Notes under the pieces: model-generated | What the model was told of the DNA's origin: nothing | Database searches by the model: none | Seen by the model: only the letters and a program-made list of their open reading frames with translations | Source: a bacterium | GTDB lineage: Bacteria > Patescibacteriota > UBA1384 > XYA2-FULL-43-10 > 1-14-0-10-43-13 | Direction: 5' to 3' | Assembly: GCA_030649445.1 (NCBI GenBank) | Contig: JAUSKR010000021.1 | Span: 1-10,560, forward strand | Length of the DNA: 10,560 bases | Program-made: the position numbers and the translations under genes | Part shown: positions 6,252-10,560 of the stretch, piece after piece | Layout of the letters: the number at the start of each line of letters is the position of its first letter | Position numbering within the stretch: position 1 is the first letter of the stretch

Positions 6252-6287
6252 AAACCCCTTCTGGCTTCCCCTTGAAAAGGGGCAGAA
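6252..6287. repeat. 36-nt palindromic repeat, copy 2 (AAACCCC...AAGGGG family)
   Basis: Starts AAACCCC and contains CCCCTT-GAA-AAGGGG (6268-6282). It aligns end to end with 4827-4862 at equal length; the differences cluster in the middle block and in the bases flanking the hairpin. Same orientation on the plus strand as copy 1. Confidence 0.65.
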
Positions 6288-6308
6288 CCGCACGCCGGAA
6301 TTTAGGTC

Positions 6309-6338
6309 TTGACACGCCGCCGTGTCCCGTGCTAAGCT
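6309..6338 (+). promoter_or_regulatory. Strong sigma-70-like promoter with overlapping inverted repeat
   Basis: Perfect -35 TTGACA (6309-6314), 18-nt spacer, and an extended -10 TGC-TAAGCT (6330-6338). An inverted repeat GACACG-CCGC-CGTGTC (6311-6326) overlaps the -35 and spacer and could be an operator. Predicted start of transcription is near 6345, immediately before an intrinsic terminator. Confidence 0.55.
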
Positions 6339-6346
6339 CGTCTACG

Positions 6347-6369
6347 ACCTGGAGGTATCCAGGTTTTTT
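6347..6369 (+). terminator. Intrinsic terminator directly after the promoter
   Basis: Stem ACCTGGA (6347-6353), loop GGTA, stem TCCAGGT (6358-6364), followed by a run of T to 6369. A textbook hairpin plus U-tract on the plus strand. Because the promoter's start is predicted at about 6345, the product would be a transcript of about 25 nt consisting only of the hairpin, unless RNA polymerase reads through into the transglycosylase gene. Confidence 0.65.
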
Positions 6370-6374
6370 AATTA

Positions 6375-6395
6375 AATAGGTATTAGGAATAAGGC
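6375..6395. repeat. Degenerate heptamer tandem repeat, AATAGGT-like x3
   Basis: Units AATAGGT, ATTAGGA, ATAAGGC in a 7-bp frame, sharing A-x-x-A-G-G. Imperfect, so chance cannot be fully excluded, but it adjoins a clearer heptamer array. Confidence 0.4.
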
Positions 6396-6406
6396 CGATG
6401 TTAGTT

Positions 6407-6434
6407 CTCAGTACTCAGTACGCAGTACTCAGTA
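6407..6434. repeat. Heptamer tandem repeat, CTCAGTA x4
   Basis: Four consecutive units CTCAGTA, CTCAGTA, CGCAGTA, CTCAGTA; one substitution in 28 nt. Non-coding, upstream of the lytic transglycosylase. Confidence 0.8.
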
Positions 6435-6463
6435 TTGAGGAATTTAACTTTTTATATCAGAAC

Positions 6464-6532
6464 TTGACTGGCCGAAAATCCTAAAAACTAGATAATGCCT
6501 CTCACCTTTGAGAGACTTTCGTTTTTATCTAG
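6464..6532 (+). promoter_or_regulatory. Putative proximal promoter and structured leader of the transglycosylase gene
   Basis: TTGACT (6464-6469) and GATAAT (6491-6496) resemble -35 and -10 boxes, but the 21-nt gap is too long to be ideal. Arms CTAGATAA (6488-6495) and TTATCTAG (6525-6532) form a perfect 8-bp inverted repeat enclosing a second stem CTCTC (6499-6503) / GAGAG (6510-6514). As RNA, the outer arm would pair with the first two bases of the AGGAGG ribosome-binding site; as DNA, it could be an operator. It matches no riboswitch family I know. Confidence 0.35.
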
Positions 6533-7220
6533 GAGGGTGTATGAGAATTTCAAAACTTACAATAGGAAATTATTCGCTTCTGTGCCGATTGCTCTTTTGC
6601 TGATGATCCCATCCCCCGACACATCGGTTAAAATTGCTGTTCCAAAAAATAGCATTGAAATAAGTAGAGTAAATTTAGTTCTTTCGACGACCAGTTCGCA
6701 GCCGGTCATGTCGGCGACTAAAATCTCGATCATTGTTCCGGGTGAATCGGTTTATGGTCGTGAACAAAGACTTGCGGCTGAAGCCGCGGCGAAAATTGCC
6801 GCTGCTAAAAAAGCGGCTCAGGTTCAAAAAGACGTTTCTGTCTCAACTGTTGCCGATCCGGCCAACCTTGACGTCGTCTATCAGGCGGCTGGAAATGCGT
6901 CCGGTGTTGACTGGAGGCTAATTAAGGCCATCAATTTCATTGAAACAGGTGCTGTTGGTTCGACTGCCAAGAAAAATCCTTCCGGTGCGAGTGGACCGTT
7001 TCAGTTCTTGCCTTCGACCTTTCGGAGTCACTCTGTTGATGGTAATGGTGATGGTGTCAAAGATATTACGAATATTTGGGACAGTGCATTTTCAGCGGCT
7101 CATTATCTGCGAGCCTGTGGCTACCCCGATATGAAAAAAGCTTTGTGGGGCTACAATCCTTCGACGCGATACTACACTAAAGTCCTGAATCTGGCCAGAA
7201 GTCTTGGCTTTCAGGGATAA
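6495..7220 (+). CDS. Secreted SLT-family lytic transglycosylase (5' end probably frameshifted)
   Basis: Cleaves peptidoglycan glycan strands to 1,6-anhydro products. The catalytic domain is about 121-235: INFIETG with catalytic E150, then SGPFQFLPSTF (about 166-176), a calcium-loop-like VDGNGDGVKD (181-190) as in MltB/Slt35-type enzymes, DSAFSAAHYL, and GYNPSTRYYTKVL. An Ala/Lys-rich helix (about 86-113) links it to a hydrophobic secretion segment at about 26-39. The coordinates give the longest in-frame ORF, but its ATG has no Shine-Dalgarno and overlaps a -10-like box. The strong AGGAGG (6531-6536) instead serves an ATG at 6541 in another frame, whose product has a signal-peptide-like start; one extra A in AAA at 6567-6569 would join the two into a 226-aa protein. 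An in-frame ATG at 6603 would lack any export signal. It ends at a bidirectional terminator. Confidence 0.85.
   Translation: MPLTFERLSFLSRRVYENFKTYNRKLFASVPIALLLMIPSPDTSVKIAVPKNSIEISRVNLVLSTTSSQPVMSATKISIIVPGESVYGREQRLAAEAAAKIAAAKKAAQVQKDVSVSTVADPANLDVVYQAAGNASGVDWRLIKAINFIETGAVGSTAKKNPSGASGPFQFLPSTFRSHSVDGNGDGVKDITNIWDSAFSAAHYLRACGYPDMKKALWGYNPSTRYYTKVLNLARSLGFQG
6541..6603 (+). CDS. Short 20-codon ORF with strong RBS: likely the true 5' end of the transglycosylase gene
   Basis: ATG at 6541 follows AGGAGG by 4 nt, the best initiation signal in this region. It encodes MRISKLTIG and then 11 more residues, and its TGA (6601-6603) overlaps an ATG (6603-6605) of the transglycosylase frame as ATGA-type coupling (TGATG). 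MRISKLTIG fused to KLFASVPIALLLMIP would be a normal signal peptide, requiring only one added base. Either a sequencing or real frameshift, a programmed shift, or a coupled leader peptide. Confidence 0.35.
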   Translation: MRISKLTIGNYSLLCRLLFC

Positions 7221-7225
7221 TAATT

Positions 7226-7239
7226 AGTTGAAAGTTGAA
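7226..7239. repeat. Heptamer direct repeat, AGTTGAA x2
   Basis: Two perfect adjacent copies of AGTTGAA in the 44 nt between the transglycosylase stop and the terminator. Short, so weak alone, but the unit length matches the other arrays. Confidence 0.45.
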
Positions 7240-7264
7240 AAAGGATAGTTATATAGCTGATAAA

Positions 7265-7298
7265 AAAATAACCCGCGTGTAATTACGCGGGTTATTTT
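7265..7298. terminator. Bidirectional intrinsic terminator between convergent genes
   Basis: Arms AAAATAACCCGCGT (7265-7278) and ACGCGGGTTATTTT (7285-7298) pair perfectly over 14 bp around a 6-nt loop. The GC core is flanked by A on one side and T on the other, so it gives a U-tract on both strands. It sits between the plus-strand transglycosylase and the minus-strand enolase. Confidence 0.9.
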
Positions 7299-7315
7299 AA
7301 TGTCTAAATCAGAAT

Positions 7316-8620
7316 TTAAACTGTAGTCTCGGTTCCGGTCGACCAGGTCGCCAGAGTCGCTGTGCCGGGATTTTTTTCTTCAATTTCGCAGAGGCGATTG
7401 TATTTAGCCGTTCTCTCTGACCGGCAAGGCGCACCGGATTTGATCGTGCCACAACCAGTTGCCACCGCTAAATCAGCGATGAAGGTGTCTTCGGTTTCAC
7501 CGGAACGGTGTGAAACAATTACCTTGAATCCGGCATCTTCAGCCATCTTGATCGTTGCCAGCATCTCAGTGACCGAACCAATCTGGTTTGGCTTGATCAG
7601 AATACCGGTTGAAGCTTTTTGCTCAATGCCCTTTTTCAACAATTCCCGATTTGTGACGTAGATATCATCACCAATAATTTCAACCTTATTGCCTATCCGC
7701 TGAGTAATTTCCCGCCAAGCATCCCAGTCTGACTGATCAAGCGGATCTTCAATCGAAATAATCGGATATTTTTCAGTCCATTTTTGATAAAAACTAATCA
7801 ATTCATCACTGGTTAGCGACTTATTTTCTCGATGTAATTCGTAAAAATTATCTTTCGTGTAAATACGGCTGGCGGCTGGGTCAAGAGCGATAAAAACATC
7901 TTCGCCGGCACGGTAGTTAGCCTCAGCAATAGCTAGCATCAATAATTCCATTGCCTGTTCATTTGAAAAAAGTGCCGGGGCGTAGCCACCCTCATCGCCA
8001 ACAAGCGGCTGATAATTTCGTTCCTCCAAAATCGAGCCAAGAGCGTGGAATATTTCAGCGGCGGCACGATAAGCTTCTTTAAATGAAGCAAATTTTACCG
8101 GCACGATCATAAATTCCTGAAAATCAGTCGAACCGACGGCGTGCTTGCCACCGTTTAAAATATTGAAAAACGGAATCGGCAGAACAAGTTTATCACTCCG
8201 TTTGCCCATTAGAGAACCCAGATATTGATAAAGAGACATTCTGGCACTTTTGGCGCCGGCTTTGGCCGAAGCCAGCGAAACAGATAAAATTGCATTAGCA
8301 CCGAGGTTAGCTTTATTTGGTGTCCCGTCCAATTCCAGCATTTTCTGATCAATTTTAGCCAGATTTTGTATATCCATGCCTAAAATGCTATTTCTTATTG
8401 TCGTATTGACATTTCCGACAGCTTTGAGAACGCCTTTACCGTTATAACGCTTGGCATCACCGTCTCTCAGTTCAATCGCCTCTGCGTCGCCAGTCGAGGC
8501 ACCGGAAGGGACATAGCCAACAGCATAAGTAGCATCATCAAGCAATATTTCACACGATACTGTCGGGTTGCCACGGGAATCTAGTATTTCGCGTGCATGA
8601 AGCTCTTTAATATTGGCCAT
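7316..8620 (-). CDS. eno: Enolase (phosphopyruvate hydratase)
   Basis: Interconverts 2-phosphoglycerate and phosphoenolpyruvate in glycolysis; cytoplasmic and magnesium dependent. Full length at 434 aa. Key residues are all present: mobile loop SGAST (39-43), general acid E210 in GDEGG, metal ligands D247, E291 (IEDP) and D318 (GDD), catalytic base K343 in LIKPNQIGS, H371-R372-S373 in SHRSGETED, and K394 in IKSGAPCRSER. Two small departures: NGGKHAVGSTDFQEF, where the family usually has an Asn after HA(x), and IEDPLDQSDW, with Gln in place of the usual Glu. Both are outside the metal site. The ATG has GGAGGGG 5 nt upstream, and a plausible promoter lies 35 nt above. It appears to be a single-gene transcript closed by the shared terminator. 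Confidence 0.98.
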   Translation of the reverse strand: MANIKELHAREILDSRGNPTVSCEILLDDATYAVGYVPSGASTGDAEAIELRDGDAKRYNGKGVLKAVGNVNTTIRNSILGMDIQNLAKIDQKMLELDGTPNKANLGANAILSVSLASAKAGAKSARMSLYQYLGSLMGKRSDKLVLPIPFFNILNGGKHAVGSTDFQEFMIVPVKFASFKEAYRAAAEIFHALGSILEERNYQPLVGDEGGYAPALFSNEQAMELLMLAIAEANYRAGEDVFIALDPAASRIYTKDNFYELHRENKSLTSDELISFYQKWTEKYPIISIEDPLDQSDWDAWREITQRIGNKVEIIGDDIYVTNRELLKKGIEQKASTGILIKPNQIGSVTEMLATIKMAEDAGFKVIVSHRSGETEDTFIADLAVATGCGTIKSGAPCRSERTAKYNRLCEIEEKNPGTATLATWSTGTETTV

Positions 8621-8662
8621 AACACCCCTCCGTCTTGTTTAAAATTTATAACTTATAAATAT

Positions 8663-8691
8663 AGGATAATGAATCTGAGACAAAAGATCAA
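8663..8691 (-). promoter_or_regulatory. Possible enolase promoter
   Basis: Minus-strand TTGATC (8686-8691), 17-nt spacer, TATCCT (8663-8668); four of six matches in each box. Predicted start near 8656, giving a 5' leader of about 35 nt that contains GGAGGGG. A perfect AT palindrome TTTATAA-C-TTATAAA (8645-8659) lies at the start site. Confidence 0.3.
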
Positions 8692-8725
8692 TCATCATCT
8701 TGCATGTGATGCTCAATTATTCAAA

Positions 8726-9895
8726 TTATTGAATTGTAACGCTTGATTCCGCCGGAATGACGGAAATCCAGAATTGGCCGCGGTTAAAGATAATTTCTTG
8801 ACCTTTTTCGTCATAGAAAATTTCCCGATCAGAGATGGAGGTTTTTTTCCAAGTGCCGACGATTACTTTACCATCGAGAAAAATTTGTGCCTTACCGGAC
8901 CCAACTGTTATCATGACATAGCCGGCCTCATTAATCCTAGTTTTTATTGCCCGACGACTGATTGTCATGATAACAAGATTTTTGGGAGAAATTTGACTTT
9001 TGGAGATGGTGTCAATTTGCGGTTTGCCGGCAATAAATCGTCTGTATGAGTTCGAGTCCTTGTTATATTGAAAATCAACATTATAAGCTGAACTTAAATA
9101 ATTGATTGAGATCTTCTGACTGACTGGCAAAGCGGCGACATCCGCATCGGTGGGATCATCCTTAAATTTATAGGTCGTAAAATTATTAGTAGTCGGGTAG
9201 CTGTTTTTACTAGCTTGTTGCCAGAGTTTTGATGTTGAGGTATACATTGTATGTTCAGTTGCCAGACCAGCAGCATATTCCCGCCAATAAGGCGTGGAAT
9301 ATGCAAATTGATCAAGGTCATAAGATTTTTCCGCCCTAATTTTATCGAGTGCGTCAATATTGCCGCCAACGTGAGCTAGGTATGCACTGACACCGTGTGC
9401 CCAGTCAACGAAATAAGTCCGGATCGAGCGGACTGGCCCAACTTTTTCAGCATCAAGCGAGCTAAAAAGAGCTAAAAATCTAGTGATACCACCTTCAGCA
9501 AAAGCTTCATAAACAATACTAGCTTTGTCGAGACCTGATTGTGGCCGGGCATCAACCTGATTTTCGACAATTATAGCTAGTGGATGGCGATCGGCAACAC
9601 TGGGATCGACGGCTAGGCCGTCGAGAATATTATAGGTTTTTATCGCCGCCGTACTAGCAGTATTGGTCGAAGACAAGCTCGGTGTCGTCGTCTTATCTTT
9701 GCCGTAACGGAGAAAATAAAAACCGAGGCCAAAGGCGATCAAGCTGACGACTAGAACAGTCGAAATGATGACGCCTTTTTTGTGATTTTTGATGTATTTT
9801 CTGAATTTTGATGATTTTTTCGCTTTGAGTTCAGCTGTTAATTCCTCAGTCAGTGGTGACTGCGGCCTGTCAGAATTATTTAGCTCGAGATCCAT
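8726..9895 (-). CDS. DUF3048 (YerB-like) membrane-anchored protein
   Basis: The 389-aa protein is an extracytoplasmic DUF3048 family member. Residues 1-40 are cytoplasmic and charged, 41-63 form one membrane anchor (instead of the lipobox found in YerB-type lipoproteins), and 66-90 are a Ser/Thr linker. The first domain (about 93-230) has the family signature HPLAIIVENQVDARPQSGL, IVYEAFAEGGITRFLALF, GPVRSIRTYFVDWA and AHVGGN. The second domain (about 295-389) carries GTWKKTSI and the tail NRGQFWISVIPA. Function is unknown in the family; its envelope location is clear. AAAGGAGGG precedes the ATG, and only 28 nt separate it from the upstream thioredoxin reductase-like gene, so the two are probably cotranscribed. 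No catalytic motif is recognised. Confidence 0.92.
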   Translation of the reverse strand: MDLELNNSDRPQSPLTEELTAELKAKKSSKFRKYIKNHKKGVIISTVLVVSLIAFGLGFYFLRYGKDKTTTPSLSSTNTASTAAIKTYNILDGLAVDPSVADRHPLAIIVENQVDARPQSGLDKASIVYEAFAEGGITRFLALFSSLDAEKVGPVRSIRTYFVDWAHGVSAYLAHVGGNIDALDKIRAEKSYDLDQFAYSTPYWREYAAGLATEHTMYTSTSKLWQQASKNSYPTTNNFTTYKFKDDPTDADVAALPVSQKISINYLSSAYNVDFQYNKDSNSYRRFIAGKPQIDTISKSQISPKNLVIMTISRRAIKTRINEAGYVMITVGSGKAQIFLDGKVIVGTWKKTSISDREIFYDEKGQEIIFNRGQFWISVIPAESSVTIQ

Positions 9896-9923
9896 TTCCC
9901 TCCTTTTATATTTTTATTTATAC

Positions 9924-10560
9924 TCAGTGCCAATCAGCCAGAATGCCGCGTTTGCCCTCAGCTCGTTGTAAATAATCAAAGCAGGACAGCGCCGCTTTGG
10001 CGCCTTCGCCAGCTGCGATGACAATTTGCTTGAAGGCCGTTTGGGTCAAATCACCGGCGGCAAATATGCCAGGAACTGAAGTTTCCTGTGTACTGTTGAT
10101 AATGATTTGGTTTTTTTCATCCATGCCAACTAGGCCAGTGGCCAAAGTTCTGTCAATAACAAAACCAATTTCAATGATAACACCATCCGTTTCGATAATT
10201 CGGCCGGATTTAAGTTTGATGTTCTCAACTTTTTCTTCACCAACTATTTCAGCGACTTCTTCATTATACATAATTTCGACATGTTTCATTTTACGGATCT
10301 TTTCTTGCAAAGCTTGCTCGCCCCGAAGTTCTGTGCCACGATAAATAAGATAAACCTGTCTGGCAACACCTGCAGCTATAATTGCTGTGCACAGAGCAGA
10401 ATTCCCGCCGCCAATGACCGTCAAAACCTTATTTTTGAAAAAAGGCGCATCGCAGGTAGCGCAATACGAGACGCCGCTACCCTTCAATCTTTCTTCGCCA
10501 GGAACTCCCAGTTCGCGTGGTTTCTTGCCAAAAGCTAGTATGACAGATCGAGTCTGGATC
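9924..10560 (-). CDS. trxB: Thioredoxin reductase-like FAD/NAD(P)H flavoprotein (C-terminal part, start beyond window edge)
   Basis: Reduces thioredoxin or a related disulfide protein using a flavin and NAD(P)H. The visible 211 residues hold VPGEERLKGSGVSYCATCD with the redox pair C33-A-T-C36, a second Rossmann loop GGGNSA (50-55), and the closing FAD signature GIFAAGDLTQ followed by KQIVIAAGEGAKAAL. The frame is open to the right edge (first whole codon at 10559) and already shows family sequence (VILAFGKKPRELG), so a start at the internal TTG 10485-10487 is wrong. The NADPH-phosphate motif usually written HRRxxxR reads YRGTELR here, losing one Arg, so cofactor preference is uncertain. It is upstream of the DUF3048 gene by 28 nt. 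AhpF's C-terminal half is the main alternative. Confidence 0.9.
   Translation of the reverse strand, partial: IQTRSVILAFGKKPRELGVPGEERLKGSGVSYCATCDAPFFKNKVLTVIGGGNSALCTAIIAAGVARQVYLIYRGTELRGEQALQEKIRKMKHVEIMYNEEVAEIVGEEKVENIKLKSGRIIETDGVIIEIGFVIDRTLATGLVGMDEKNQIIINSTQETSVPGIFAAGDLTQTAFKQIVIAAGEGAKAALSCFDYLQRAEGKRGILADWH

Larger units (their letters stand above)
6167..6494. other. Non-coding divergent spacer between the SprT-like gene and the lytic transglycosylase
   Basis: No credible coding region on either strand. In order it holds: a plus-strand TATAAT (6195-6200) without a good -35; a 36-nt palindromic repeat; a TTGACA/TAAGCT promoter; an intrinsic terminator; two heptamer tandem arrays; and a -10-like GATAAT just before the transglycosylase. 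I checked for tRNA, SRP RNA (no GGAAG-type tetraloop core) and known riboswitch signatures and recognised none. Confidence 0.7.

Noticed and set aside
6195..6369. A stable non-coding RNA of about 160 nt from TATAAT at 6195 to the terminator
   Set aside because: No acceptable -35, no match to SRP RNA, 6S or RNase P cores; only weak pairing between its ends. The nearer TTGACA promoter explains the terminator better.
6407..6434. CRISPR array
   Set aside because: The 7-bp units are contiguous with no spacers, and no cas genes are present.
6440..6540. c-di-AMP (ydaO-type) or c-di-GMP riboswitch upstream of the lytic transglycosylase
   Set aside because: Such riboswitches control cell-wall hydrolases elsewhere, but the conserved core strings are absent and the leader is too short.
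9924..9926. UGA recoding as in Gracilibacteria/SR1
   Set aside because: The thioredoxin reductase reaches normal length at this TGA and reading through adds only one codon before TAA; one gene is thin evidence, but nothing suggests recoding.
10485..10487. TTG as the start of the thioredoxin reductase
   Set aside because: The frame continues to the window edge with family sequence (PGEERL and upstream), so the TTG is an internal Leu codon.

Overview
The window reads as chromosomal DNA from a Candidate Phyla Radiation / Patescibacteria-like bacterium with moderate GC. Reasons: small tightly packed house-keeping genes, an unusual mixture of envelope proteins of the types common in these genomes (GHL15-like surface protein, DUF3048/YerB protein, SLT lytic transglycosylase), spacers filled with palindromic and 7-bp tandem repeats, and sequence divergence of otherwise universal proteins. 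The lineage call is inference from gene content; there is no rRNA here. The one gene ending in TGA (thioredoxin reductase) ends where its family normally ends, so the code appears standard.

Layout, left to right. 1-783 is the N-terminal 261 codons of ftsA (minus strand; it runs off the left edge). 887-3436 is a large two-anchor surface protein with a carbohydrate-module-like beta domain, a GHL15-like barrel, an EF-hand loop and an Ig/cadherin-like domain. 3488-5509 is a classic conserved minus-strand block read HIT -> rpsU -> yqeY -> ybeY -> dgkA, joining translation, rRNA maturation and lipid-carrier phosphorylation. 5672-6139 is a SprT-like zinc metallopeptidase. 6140-6494 is a non-coding divergent spacer holding a promoter, an immediately following intrinsic terminator and several repeats. 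6495-7220 (plus strand) is a secreted SLT-type lytic transglycosylase whose 5' end looks frameshifted. A 14-bp bidirectional terminator separates it from enolase (7316-8620, minus). 8726-9895 is a membrane-anchored DUF3048/YerB protein and 9924-10560 is the C-terminal part of a thioredoxin reductase-like flavoprotein, both minus and probably cotranscribed.

Functionally the window mixes cell division and envelope work (FtsA, lytic transglycosylase, DUF3048, GHL15-like protein, undecaprenol/diacylglycerol kinase) with core metabolism (enolase), translation (S21, YbeY, YqeY) and redox upkeep. No phage, insertion sequence, CRISPR array, rRNA or tRNA was seen. The most notable points are non-coding: repeated heptanucleotide arrays of different sequence in several spacers, two promoters placed exactly 7 nt before a start codon (leaderless geometry), back-to-back hairpins flanked by a 6-bp direct repeat before rpsU, a hairpin that buries the HIT ribosome-binding site, and the misplaced Shine-Dalgarno/start of the transglycosylase gene.
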